Shown: positions 43,578 through 52,978 of the stretch, piece after piece
How the letters are laid out: each line of letters opens with the position of its first letter
Position numbering within the stretch: the stretch's first letter is position 1
Program-made: the position numbers and the translations under genes
The notes under the pieces: generated by a model
What the model saw: the letters and a program-made list of their open reading frames with translations, nothing else
The model's database searches: none
Told to the model about the DNA's origin: nothing
NCBI RefSeq assembly: GCF_003315205.1
Contig: NZ_QNRR01000006.1
Coordinates: forward strand, 1 to 64,000
Source: Roseimicrobium gellanilyticum
GTDB taxonomy: Bacteria; Verrucomicrobiota; Verrucomicrobiia; Verrucomicrobiales; Verrucomicrobiaceae
Reading direction: 5' to 3'
Length of the DNA stretch: 64,000 nt

Positions 43578-45089
43578 ATGACGCCACGCCGCCTGGGTAT
43601 ACTTCTGTGTTTGTATGCGGTCATCAGCGCCGTGTGCCGTTGGTTCTCGTTCCGGGTGCCCATATTGAAGGTGCCTTTTCTGAGCGTCACCTGGGTGGGA
43701 TGGGCACTGCTTGTCGCCATCTTCGCCACCGGCATCTGGCTGATCTCCCGCGGCAGGAAGAAGTGGCAGTTCAGCCCACTCACCGTGAAACAGTTCAAGC
43801 GTTTCCGCTCAGTGAAGCGTGGTTACGTCTCGTTCCTGATCCTCATGCTCCTCGCAGGCGTGGCCGCGCTGGATAATCTGATCGTAGGGAATCGCGCACT
43901 GGTCGTTTCTTATCAGGGCAGCCTCCACTTCCCCTTCGTGCGTGATGTGATTCCGGGCACCACTTTCGGACAATCCTACGACTCCGAAACGAACTACCGG
44001 GAACTGAAGGAGCTTTTCCGCAAGGAAGGAAAAGGCAATTGGGTGGTCATGCCACCCGTACCGTACGCACCCATGCTCGACTCGCCCCAGGTGGTGGAAG
44101 AGCTGACCGAAAAGGACGGCAAGGTATACTCGCCAACCACAGGCGGCTTGTTCAATGGCCGGGCCTACTCGTCATTCACGGAGAAGCCAGCTCAAAAGCG
44201 GCAGGAGTGGGTGTTCCGCAAAGGCCTTCGTCATGGTGAGATGCTCGGCTGGAATCTGCAGGGAGAGCAGGTGGAAAAGGCTCGCTTCGAGACTGGCAAA
44301 CAGATCGAGTACACGGACTACTCCGACGGCAAGGCCGCAGCGCTCTCCTCCGCTGGGACCCCCACGCTGCAGACGGTCATCTACCCGCCCTCCGCTCCGT
44401 CTCTTCTGCACAACCACTGGCTCGGGACCAACACCGCCGGCGGAGACGTCTTCGCCATCTTGTTCGGTGGATGGCAGCAGGTGGTCATTGCCTCTGTTCT
44501 GTTCCTCGTCGCCGTATTCGGCATCGGCGTGCTTTTCGGCGGCACCATGGGTTACTTCGGCGGCTGGTACGATCTCTTCGGACAGCGCATCATTGAAATC
44601 TGGTCGAGCCTGCCCTTCCTGTTCGTGGTGGTGATCGTGAGCTCCTTGATCACGCCCTCCCTCGTCGTCCTCGTCGCGGTGATTGCCGCTTTCAGTTGGA
44701 TGGGCACCACCGCCTACGTCCGCACCGCTGCCTTCAGGGAGAAGGCTCGTGATTACGTCTCCGCCGCACGCCTCACAGGAGCCTCCACCGGTCGCGTGGT
44801 CTTCAAGCACATCCTGCCAAACAGCATCGCCATCCTCGTGACACTGGCGCCATTTGAAGTGTCCGCTGTCATCTACTCACTGGCCGCCCTGGACTTCCTC
44901 GGATTCGGACTCCCTCCTGAAGAACCCAGCTGGGGCCGTCTTCTGCGCGAGGGCACGGAGAATTTCAACTACCCCTGGATCGTGAGCTCGGCGTTCTTCG
45001 CCCTGGTGATCGTACTGCTGTTGGTGACGTTTGTCGGGGAGGCCATTCGCGAAGCCTTCGATCCCAAAAAGTTCACCACCTACGAGTGA
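43578..45089 (+). CDS. yejE: YejE-like ABC transporter permease with a MORN-like insertion
   Basis: A 503-residue permease (E. coli YejE is about 340). The YejE pattern is unmistakable: 'QFSPLTVKQFKRFRSVKRGYVSF' then, from ~278, 'HNHWLGTNTAGGDVFAILFGG', 'GYFGGWYDLFGQRIIEIWSSLPFLF', the EAA loop 'AARLTGASTGRVVFKHILPNS' and the end 'VGEAIREAFDPKKF'. Two extra N-terminal helices are present. Between ~167 and ~268 an insertion contains 'GGLFNGRAYSSFTEKP', 'WVFRKGLRHGEMLGWNLQGE' and 'VEKARFETGKQIEYTDYSDGK', a spacing like YwqK-type MORN repeats. It follows yejB by 2 bases and ends with the TGATG overlap at yejA. Confidence 0.9.
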   Translation: MTPRRLGILLCLYAVISAVCRWFSFRVPILKVPFLSVTWVGWALLVAIFATGIWLISRGRKKWQFSPLTVKQFKRFRSVKRGYVSFLILMLLAGVAALDNLIVGNRALVVSYQGSLHFPFVRDVIPGTTFGQSYDSETNYRELKELFRKEGKGNWVVMPPVPYAPMLDSPQVVEELTEKDGKVYSPTTGGLFNGRAYSSFTEKPAQKRQEWVFRKGLRHGEMLGWNLQGEQVEKARFETGKQIEYTDYSDGKAAALSSAGTPTLQTVIYPPSAPSLLHNHWLGTNTAGGDVFAILFGGWQQVVIASVLFLVAVFGIGVLFGGTMGYFGGWYDLFGQRIIEIWSSLPFLFVVVIVSSLITPSLVVLVAVIAAFSWMGTTAYVRTAAFREKARDYVSAARLTGASTGRVVFKHILPNSIAILVTLAPFEVSAVIYSLAALDFLGFGLPPEEPSWGRLLREGTENFNYPWIVSSAFFALVIVLLLVTFVGEAIREAFDPKKFTTYE

Positions 45090-47014
45090 TGCTCCGCCTC
45101 CATTCCAGATTTCTGCAGCTTCTGCTGCTCACCATGGTGGGCAGCGCCACGTGCGCTCGGGCGGACGACCGCTTCCCTCCCTATGACAACACCGAGGAAG
45201 TGAAAGCCTTCTGGAAGTCGAAGCCCGACTTCTTCCAGTGGAAGACCCCTGCCGATCTTCCACCCAATCTCAAATGGGTGAACAATGCCGACCTGCCCGA
45301 GTTCGGCGATCCGGAGGCACGAAAAGGCGGCACCCTGCACCTGGACGTGTCTTCGTACCCGCCCACGTTTCGCATCATCGGGCCTGATGCGAACAACTCC
45401 TTCCGTTCGGAGCATCACGACAACGTCTACGCGTGGATCGTCACGCGCCATCCCAATGAGGACGCATGGGTGCCCGGCATGGCAGACGAGTGGGCCATCT
45501 CTGAGGACAAAAAGACCATCTACTTCAAGCTGGATCCCAAGGTGACTTTCTCGGATGGCACCCCCATCGAGGTAGAGGACTTCTTCATGACGTTCTACAT
45601 CATGCTGAGTCCGTACATCAAGGACCCGTGGTACAACGACTACTTCTCCCGCGAATTCTCCGCCATCACGAAATACGACGACCGCACCTTCTCCTTCACC
45701 ATCCCGAGCCCCAAGCCGGATCCCATGTGGTACGTGGGCGACTTCCAGCCCATGTCGCGGAAGTTCTACATCGAGTTCGGTCCGGACTTTCCCGCCCGCT
45801 ACCAGTGGAGGAAGGCGCCCAGCACCGGCGCATATGACATCGGACCAGACGGCATCAATCAGAGCCGCAGCGTCACACTCCACCGTGTGAAGGACTGGTG
45901 GGCGAAGGACAAGAAGAACTTCCGCTACCGGTTCAACCCTGACTTCATCGAGTTCAAGGTCATCGCGAACATGGACAAGGGGTATGAAATGTTCCGCCAA
46001 GGCAAGCTCGACTTCTTCTACTCCAGCACCCCGCGCTACTGGTACGACAAGTCCGAGATCCCGGAGATCTACAACGGCTACATCGAGCGCCACGTCTTCT
46101 ACAACGAGTTCCCCCGTGTCTCGCGCGGCATCTACCTGAACCAGCGCATGCCCCTGCTGGACAACCAGGACATCCGGCTCGGCATCAATTACGCACTGAA
46201 CTTCAAGCAGGTCATCGACGTGGACCTCCGCGGGGATGCCGTACGCATGCAGAGCACCTTCGCCGGCTTCGGGAAGTACACGAGCCCGGAGCTTCGTGCG
46301 AGACCCTTCGACGTGGGCAAGGCACAGGAGCATTTCACCAAAGCCGGATTCTCCAAACGTGGCCCTGATGGTGTGCTGGTGAATGGTGAAGGGAAGAGAC
46401 TCTCCCTCACCCTCACCTGCCCAAACTCTGGCCCCTTTGTCCCCATCGCCCTGCGCCTCAAGGAAAATGCCCTGAAGGCTGGTCTGGAACTCAAGGTGGA
46501 AGGGCTCGACATGGTCCAGCTCTTCAAGAAAATGGACCAGAAGAATCACGAGATGGCCTTTGCCGGCTGGGCTGCGCAACCTCCCTACCCCCGCTTCTGG
46601 GAATACTACCACAGCGACAATGCCTGGAAGGTGCAGCCTGACGGCACGAAGAAGATCGTGCCGGACACCAACAATGTGACCATGACCGCGGACCCCGCGC
46701 TGGATCCCTTGATCATGCAGCAGCGCGAAGCACAGACTGAGGAAGAAGTGCAGCGCATCTCCTGGCACTTGGAAAAACTGATCGAGGACCGCGCCTGTGC
46801 CATTCCCGCATGGGAGTCCCCCTTCTACCGCTACTCATGCTGGCGCTGGCTGCGTTTCCCCAAGGATGGCAACGTGAAAGCCAGCCAGATGCCGCTCGAC
46901 TCCTTTGTCTTCTGGATTGACGAAGGCATGAAGGAGGAAACCAAAAAGGCCATGCGTGAAGGTCACAGCTATGGCGAGATCATGCGCACCTTTGACAAGT
47001 ATCGGAAGAACTGA
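45089..47014 (+). CDS. yejA: YejA-like ABC transporter substrate-binding protein
   Basis: A 641-residue binding protein with signal peptide (MLRLHSRFLQLLLLTMVGSATCARA). The YejA-type pattern: 'EFGDPEARKGGTLHLDVSSYPPTFRIIGPDANNSFR' (~70-106), 'DTVYAWIVTRHPNEDAWVPGMADEWAIS'-type region, 'RVSRGIYLNQRMPLLDNQDIRLGINYALNF' and 'STFAGFGKYTSPELRARPFDVGKA'. Starts are GTG 45086 or ATG 45089; the ATG overlaps the yejE stop as TGATG. It is slightly longer than E. coli YejA (~600). Ligand class: peptides; not determined. Confidence 0.93.
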   Translation: MLRLHSRFLQLLLLTMVGSATCARADDRFPPYDNTEEVKAFWKSKPDFFQWKTPADLPPNLKWVNNADLPEFGDPEARKGGTLHLDVSSYPPTFRIIGPDANNSFRSEHHDNVYAWIVTRHPNEDAWVPGMADEWAISEDKKTIYFKLDPKVTFSDGTPIEVEDFFMTFYIMLSPYIKDPWYNDYFSREFSAITKYDDRTFSFTIPSPKPDPMWYVGDFQPMSRKFYIEFGPDFPARYQWRKAPSTGAYDIGPDGINQSRSVTLHRVKDWWAKDKKNFRYRFNPDFIEFKVIANMDKGYEMFRQGKLDFFYSSTPRYWYDKSEIPEIYNGYIERHVFYNEFPRVSRGIYLNQRMPLLDNQDIRLGINYALNFKQVIDVDLRGDAVRMQSTFAGFGKYTSPELRARPFDVGKAQEHFTKAGFSKRGPDGVLVNGEGKRLSLTLTCPNSGPFVPIALRLKENALKAGLELKVEGLDMVQLFKKMDQKNHEMAFAGWAAQPPYPRFWEYYHSDNAWKVQPDGTKKIVPDTNNVTMTADPALDPLIMQQREAQTEEEVQRISWHLEKLIEDRACAIPAWESPFYRYSCWRWLRFPKDGNVKASQMPLDSFVFWIDEGMKEETKKAMREGHSYGEIMRTFDKYRKN

Positions 47015-47016
47015 CC

Positions 47017-48003
47017 ATGGCACACGAGGACCCAATACTTACGGTCAGGGATCTGGTCACCGCATTCGACACGGATGCAGGGCGAGTGACAGCCGTGGAC
47101 GGTATCCGCTTTGAAGTGCCCCGCGGCAAGACGCTCGGCATCGTGGGAGAATCCGGCTGCGGCAAGAGCGTGACCGCATTTTCCATCACGAGATTGCTGC
47201 CACAGCCCCATGGCAAAATCCTTGACGGAGACATCTTCTACGAAGGGCGGGACCTCCCCAAGCTGCCTCTGGAAGAAATGCGAAAACTGCGCGGCAAGGA
47301 GATCAGCATGATCTTCCAGGAGCCCATGACCGCGCTGAACCCGGTGCAGACCGTGGGGCGGCAACTGGCGGAATCCATTCTGCTGCACACGGAATGCAGC
47401 AAGCGCGAAGTGCTGGAACGTTCGCTGGAGCTGATGAAGAAGGTCCGCATCCCTTCGCCGGACGTGCGCCTTGGTGAATATCCCCACCAGCTCAGCGGCG
47501 GCATGCGTCAGCGCGTGATGATCGCCATGGCCCTGATTCATAAACCGAAGCTGCTCATCGCAGACGAGCCCACCACGGCGCTGGACGTGACGGTGCAGGC
47601 GCAGATCCTGGAGCTCATCTCAGACCTCCAGAAGGAGATGGGCATGAGCGTGGTGCTCATCACGCATGACATGGGAGTCATCGCAGAGGTGTGTGATGAA
47701 GTGGTTGTGATGTACGCAGGCCGCATCGTGGAGCGCGCCCCAGTGCACGAGCTCTTTGCCAATCCACGCCACGCCTACACGCGCGGACTGCTGGCATCGA
47801 TTCCGCGCCTGGATGACGTACCAAAAACCAAGCTCCGCGCCATCCCGGGAAGCGTCCCTGCCATCAACACACTGAAACCCGGTTGCCGCTTTGCGGAGCG
47901 CTCCGGCAAGGAACACACCCCCGAACAACTCACCGTGCGTCCCTCCTACACCGAGCTCTCCCCCGGGCACTGGGTGGAGCATTGTCCCGTCTGCGTCTCA
48001 TGA
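47017..48003 (+). CDS. Oligopeptide ABC transporter ATP-binding protein (OppD/DppD-like)
   Basis: A 328-residue ATPase. Walker A '[20 protein letters not shown]', Q-loop '[21 protein letters not shown]', signature '[37 protein letters not shown]' with Walker B, and the C-terminal oligopeptide/dipeptide transporter extension ('[14 protein letters not shown]', 'GCRFAERSG'). It corresponds to the N-terminal half of E. coli YejF, where the two ATPases are fused; here they are separate genes. It could serve both the plus-strand YejBE and the minus-strand OppBC permeases. The oppF gene overlaps it by 4 bases (ATGA). Confidence 0.95.
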   Translation: MAHEDPILTVRDLVTAFDTDAGRVTAVDGIRFEVPRGKTLGIVGESGCGKSVTAFSITRLLPQPHGKILDGDIFYEGRDLPKLPLEEMRKLRGKEISMIFQEPMTALNPVQTVGRQLAESILLHTECSKREVLERSLELMKKVRIPSPDVRLGEYPHQLSGGMRQRVMIAMALIHKPKLLIADEPTTALDVTVQAQILELISDLQKEMGMSVVLITHDMGVIAEVCDEVVVMYAGRIVERAPVHELFANPRHAYTRGLLASIPRLDDVPKTKLRAIPGSVPAINTLKPGCRFAERSGKEHTPEQLTVRPSYTELSPGHWVEHCPVCVS

Positions 48004-48992
48004 GCTCGCTGAACCTCGAAAAAAGTCTGCTCAAGATTGAAAACCTCCGGATGCATTTCCCGGTGCGTGGCGGCATACTCCGGAGTGCCGTCGCTCAATG
48101 CAAGGCCGTGGACGGAGTCAGTCTTGAAGTAGGCAAGGGCGAGACGCTCGGCCTCGTGGGTGAAAGCGGTTGTGGCAAGACTACCTTGGGGAAGGCCATC
48201 GTGCGCCTGCTCCATCCCACCGAGGGGAGCATCGTCTTTGACGGTCAGGATATCACCCGCTCCAGCATGCGCGAGCTGCGCCCCGTGCGGCGGAACATGC
48301 AGATGATCTTCCAGGATCCCGCGGAGTCCCTCAACCCGCGTCATACGGTTCGCGATATTCTTGAGGAGCCCTTCATCGTGCAGAAACTCGGCACACGTGA
48401 CGAACGCCGCGAGTGGGTCATCGGTCTTCTGGAAAAAGTAGGCCTGCAGGCCGCGCACGCCGATCGTTTCCCCTTCGAGTTCTCCGGCGGCCAACGCCAG
48501 CGCATCGGCATCGCCCGCGCCATCGCATTGAAGCCGAAACTGGTCGTTTGTGATGAACCCGTCTCGGCTCTCGATGTGAGCGTGCAGAGCCAGGTGCTGA
48601 ACCTGATGCTCGACCTCCAGCGCGATCTTGGACTCAGCTACCTGTTCATCGCCCACGGCCTCAGCGTGGTGAAACACATGAGTGATCGCGTGGCCGTGAT
48701 GTATCTCGGCAAGGTGGTGGAGCTCGCCTCCGCCGAAACACTCTACCACAATCCGCGCCACGCCTACACCAAGGCCCTCCTCGATGCCATTCCCGAGCCG
48801 GATCCCGCCAAGCGCCACCCGCGCCGCCTGCTGAGTGGAGATGTCCCCTCGCCCATCAATCCGCCCGAAGGTTGCGCCTTCGGCCATCGCATGAAGCATC
48901 CACGCTGGAAGGAAAGCGTGGGCATGAAATTGAAACTGGAAGAAATCCAGTCCGGCCACTGGGTGCAGAAATGCCCCTGCTGCGTGGAGTAA
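48000..48992 (+). CDS. Oligopeptide ABC transporter ATP-binding protein (OppF/DppF-like)
   Basis: A 330-residue ATPase. Walker A '[22 protein letters not shown]', Q-loop '[22 protein letters not shown]', signature and Walker B '[37 protein letters not shown]', and the C-terminal oligopeptide extension ('[16 protein letters not shown]', 'EGCAFGHRM'). Starts at ATG 48000, overlapping oppD by 4 bases. It is the last gene of the plus-strand yejB-yejE-yejA-oppD-oppF operon. Confidence 0.95.
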   Translation: MSSLNLEKSLLKIENLRMHFPVRGGILRSAVAQCKAVDGVSLEVGKGETLGLVGESGCGKTTLGKAIVRLLHPTEGSIVFDGQDITRSSMRELRPVRRNMQMIFQDPAESLNPRHTVRDILEEPFIVQKLGTRDERREWVIGLLEKVGLQAAHADRFPFEFSGGQRQRIGIARAIALKPKLVVCDEPVSALDVSVQSQVLNLMLDLQRDLGLSYLFIAHGLSVVKHMSDRVAVMYLGKVVELASAETLYHNPRHAYTKALLDAIPEPDPAKRHPRRLLSGDVPSPINPPEGCAFGHRMKHPRWKESVGMKLKLEEIQSGHWVQKCPCCVE

Positions 48993-49008
48993 GGAGCCAC
49001 ATCACGCC

Positions 49009-50325
49009 ATGAACACGCCACGCACCTCCGCATTCCACCGTTGGGCGCAGGTGTTCTCACTCTGCTCAGTGTTTGTAGCTCTCGCCCCTGCCGGTGAAGC
49101 CGCAACCTATCACGTCTCCACCAAGGGTGCAGATACCGCCGGCGGCTCCAAGGCCGAACCCTGGCGCACCATTCAACACGCGGCCGATTCTCTTCAACCA
49201 GGTGATACCGCCCTCATCGCCGCCGGCACCTACCTCGAAAAGGTGACCATCAGCAAAGGCGGCACTGCCGAGCACGGGCCCATTGCCCTGCAGGCGGAGG
49301 GCGCTGTCATCGTCAGCGGCAAAGGCATCAAGGGACAAAACATCTTCCACATCAAAGATGCCAGCCATGTGCGGTTGATTGGCTTCGAGATTCGCGACAA
49401 CCTCAAGGTGGATGACGGTTCCGGCATTCGCGTCGAGGGCGCGTGCTCCCAGATCGAAATCAAGAACTGCCGCATCCATGAGATCCGCGGAAAAGATGCC
49501 ATGGGCATTACGGTGTATGGCACGAATCCCACCACCGCCATCTCCCAGCTGTTGATTCAAGGCTGCGAAGTCTATGGCTGCGACCCTGCCGAAAGCGAAG
49601 CGTTGACTTTGAATGGCAACATCGATGGCTTTCAGATTCTGAACAATGTGGTGCGTGATGTGAACAACATCGGCATCTGCATGATCGGCGGAGAAGATTG
49701 GATCAACAGCGATCGCACCAAGGTCACTCGCAATGGTCTGTGCAAGGGCAACAAGGTATCTCGTATCCGTGCCAGTTATGGCGATGGCTATGCGGCAGGC
49801 ATCTACGTCGATGGCGGCAGCGACATCATCGTGGAAGAGAATGACATCACGGAATGCAATCTCGGAATCGAAGTCGGCGCAGAGAACAAGGGCACGATCG
49901 CGCGACGCATCGTGGTGCGCAACAATCGCGTTTGGAAAAACCAAAAGACAGGCATTGTCTTCGGCGGGTATGAAGGAAAAGCCGGGCGCGTGGAAGACTG
50001 TCTCATCGAAGGGAATGTCTGTTATCACAACGACACCCATGATGATCGCAACGGCGAGCTATGGATCCAGTGGGCCAGCCACAACGTGGTGAAGGGAAAT
50101 GTCTTCTGGGCCGGTGAAGAGGCCATGCTTCTCCAATGCATTGCAGAGGCCAGGGACAACACCCTGAACGGCAACATCTGGTATACCGAAGCGGGCGCTG
50201 ACGAGGCGAACTTCACCTGGCTCGGCCGCGAGCTTACTGGCTTTGAGGCCTATAGGCGTTTTTCCAAGCAGGACAGCAGTTCAAAGTTTCAGAAACCAAA
50301 GGTGAAATCCCTTAGTTCAAACTAG
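49009..50325 (+). CDS. Secreted right-handed parallel beta-helix protein
   Basis: A 438-residue exported protein. A signal peptide covers ~1-31 (MNTPRTSAFHRWAQVFSLCSVFVALAPAGEA). Then DUF1565-like start 'YHVSTKGADTAGGSKAEPWRTIQHAADSLQPGDTALIAAGTY' (~34-75), followed by repeats with regular hydrophobic spacing ('IEIKNCRIHEIRG', 'LLIQGCEVYGCDP', 'FQILNNVVRDVNNIGICMIGG', 'IIVEENDITECNLGIEVG'), typical of pectate-lyase-like beta-helices. It may bind or cleave a polysaccharide; catalytic residues are not obvious. It starts 16 bases after oppF. Confidence 0.88.
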   Translation: MNTPRTSAFHRWAQVFSLCSVFVALAPAGEAATYHVSTKGADTAGGSKAEPWRTIQHAADSLQPGDTALIAAGTYLEKVTISKGGTAEHGPIALQAEGAVIVSGKGIKGQNIFHIKDASHVRLIGFEIRDNLKVDDGSGIRVEGACSQIEIKNCRIHEIRGKDAMGITVYGTNPTTAISQLLIQGCEVYGCDPAESEALTLNGNIDGFQILNNVVRDVNNIGICMIGGEDWINSDRTKVTRNGLCKGNKVSRIRASYGDGYAAGIYVDGGSDIIVEENDITECNLGIEVGAENKGTIARRIVVRNNRVWKNQKTGIVFGGYEGKAGRVEDCLIEGNVCYHNDTHDDRNGELWIQWASHNVVKGNVFWAGEEAMLLQCIAEARDNTLNGNIWYTEAGADEANFTWLGRELTGFEAYRRFSKQDSSSKFQKPKVKSLSSN

Positions 50326-50488
50326 TGCTTTTTGCACGCCGTTAACTGCATCCGCATCACCCATAAGAGTCGAATTGCCTGCGTGAATTACGCTTGTGCA
50401 TGAGCAGCTTGGCACGGGCCTTTTGATCCTTGCATCCATTGCGCAAACCGACCTATGCTGACCTGAATTCCATCATAAATACATACCC

Positions 50489-51231
<743 letters not shown>

Positions 51232-51235
<4 letters not shown>

Positions 51236-51543
51236 GTCGCGAAAACCTCGCGCGTGGTCTCAGCAAGCGGGAAGTGGAAGGCCTCCGTCAGGAGGCCTGG
51301 ATCGGTGATGCCGTGCTGGAGCTGTACGTACGGGAACGCATCCTCAAGGAAGAAGCGGCGCGCAATGATGCGCGCCGCATCAGTCTGGTGAGAAACTCCT
51401 TCCTCAACAGCATCGGCCAGCCCACCCGGGTGGAAGCAGAAATCGGCCGCTTGTATCTTCAAAAAGGACTCGCCGCCGCCTTCCAATGGATTGAGACCCA
51501 GACTACGGCCATCCAGGCCAGGCAGAAACCTGCCAGGCGGTGA
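51232..51543 (+). CDS. Small RNase III-like (Mini-III-type) protein
   Basis: A 103-residue protein with an RNase III-like core. 'RQEAWIGDAVLELYVRERIL' (~19-38) matches the first RNase III/Mini-III motif with Gly-Asp26, and 'RVEAEIGRLYLQKGLAAAF' (~66-84) matches the second ('FEALIGYLYL'-type) motif. The middle helices between them are short, so it is smaller than Mini-III (~130-140). There is no dsRNA-binding domain. Overlaps the SOD stop by 4 bases; its cleavage activity is plausible but unproven. Confidence 0.8.
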
Positions 51544-51556
51544 GACCTCCATCCGC

Positions 51557-52846
51557 CTAGGACCCACCACCCGCTGCCTGATACAGCCGCTTGAGCTCTG
51601 CCTGATCTTCGGCCGAGAATTTATCCACAGGCACTTGGAACTCCTGGCCGTCCTCACGACGGAAATGTGCCGTGGCGCCCGTGGCGTCGGTGAAGCGAAG
51701 CAGCGCAGCCTTCATCGGTCTCCCGTCGGCACTCTTCCACTCGCGCACCTCCGTGGGAAGCGGTGCGGCAGCAGGCGCCGGAGTGGGTGCTGATGCCACC
51801 GCTGCCGGAGAAGGTGAAGCCATGGGCGGCGCAACCGCGGGAGCAGCAGACGGAGTCGTCGCTGCCGTGCCTGGGGCCGAAGCTGACGGAGGTGATTCTA
51901 CCTTGGGACTGGTTGACGCCTCCTCACTGGCCGCCGGGGACTTGGGTTTCTCCTCTGCCGCGACAGCACCGGAGTTCTTCGCGTCCTGCTGTGGGGCGAA
52001 GAATGCGAATACGGCTTCCTTGTCCATGCCATCATGGCGCTTCTCGATTCCCTTTTCTGGATTATCAGAAGCTCCCACCGCAGTGCCGGTGATGAATTCC
52101 TCATACAGCAAGGTGCCCCTCACTCCCACGGCGAGCTGCTTGGGCAGTTTTGGCAATTCCGCGAGCACAGTGTTCGCCGTGTGCCATGCCGCCGTGCAAA
52201 TGAACTTCTTGGCCTCGCTGTCGAACTTCCTCAAGTCAGGCACCTGTACCAGAAAGACACAGTCCCCTTCCCGGAGATGGCAGTAGGTCAGGAACTCGCC
52301 ATTGGTGAGCGAGAATGACGACCGCTTCTTCTGCTGCTCTACGCCGGCGTCGCGATAGTCCTTGAGCTTGGCAGAGAATTTTCCAGCCAGTTCCTTCGCC
52401 GCAGGCGTGTTCCCATGGGCGGCGCCATTGCGATTGGAAGTCAGGAGAAGATTCGCGTTGTCGAATTCCTTCTTGCCCGGCCCCGCAGTCGCTTCCCGGT
52501 CTGGTACTTTGACGAAGGGAAGAAGGACGGATACCGCGAGGGCCAGCAGCACGCTCACAATCACCCAATACTTGGCGGGTATGAAGAAGAGCGTGTGACG
52601 GTGGAATGTCTGGAGATACTGCTCTCCCGTGCTGGGATTCACCACGGTCTGCTGCACAGGCTTGCCCAGCGTGATCGCATACAGCCAGACGCATATGGCC
52701 GAAGTCCAGAACCCGAGGATGATGGGCAGTGTTGGACTCTTGATGCCGACAAGGGCGGTGACAACACTCAGTACCAGCCAACCGCCGAGAAGGCCGATGC
52801 CTGCCGCGACCGGGATAAGAATTCCGTGACCTTTCCAGATAAGCAT
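51557..52846 (-). CDS. Membrane protein with C-terminal SHD1 (SLA1 homology) domain
   Basis: A 429-residue protein. Two transmembrane helices near ~8-32 and ~40-60, another near ~90-112 ('YWVIVSVLLALAVSVLL'), then a soluble region, an Ala/Pro/Ser-rich linker (~300-372), and a C-terminal SHD1-like domain ('REWKSADGRPMKAALLRFTD...FRREDGQEFQVPVDKFSAEDQAELKRL', ~373-425). SHD1 modules are common in Planctomycetota and Verrucomicrobiota proteins, where their roles are unknown. I chose ATG 52846 (MLIWKGHG). Convergent with the RNase III-like gene. Confidence 0.85.
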   Translation of the reverse strand: MLIWKGHGILIPVAAGIGLLGGWLVLSVVTALVGIKSPTLPIILGFWTSAICVWLYAITLGKPVQQTVVNPSTGEQYLQTFHRHTLFFIPAKYWVIVSVLLALAVSVLLPFVKVPDREATAGPGKKEFDNANLLLTSNRNGAAHGNTPAAKELAGKFSAKLKDYRDAGVEQQKKRSSFSLTNGEFLTYCHLREGDCVFLVQVPDLRKFDSEAKKFICTAAWHTANTVLAELPKLPKQLAVGVRGTLLYEEFITGTAVGASDNPEKGIEKRHDGMDKEAVFAFFAPQQDAKNSGAVAAEEKPKSPAASEEASTSPKVESPPSASAPGTAATTPSAAPAVAPPMASPSPAAVASAPTPAPAAAPLPTEVREWKSADGRPMKAALLRFTDATGATAHFRREDGQEFQVPVDKFSAEDQAELKRLYQAAGGGS

Positions 52847-52978
52847 ACGCCGCCGTTTCTCCCCAAAATTTGGTCCAAAGGCAAGCAAAACCGGTGCAGG
52901 AGGAATTTTGCGCTGCTGCGGGCATCCACCGGGCGAACGATGAAACATGGCACACTCTTCCTTCGTGAAGGATGAGTC

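Noticed and set aside
45080-46768. Minus-strand open frame of about 560 codons opposite yejA
   Set aside because: Antisense to yejA, which has clear family motifs; composition is that of a mirror frame.
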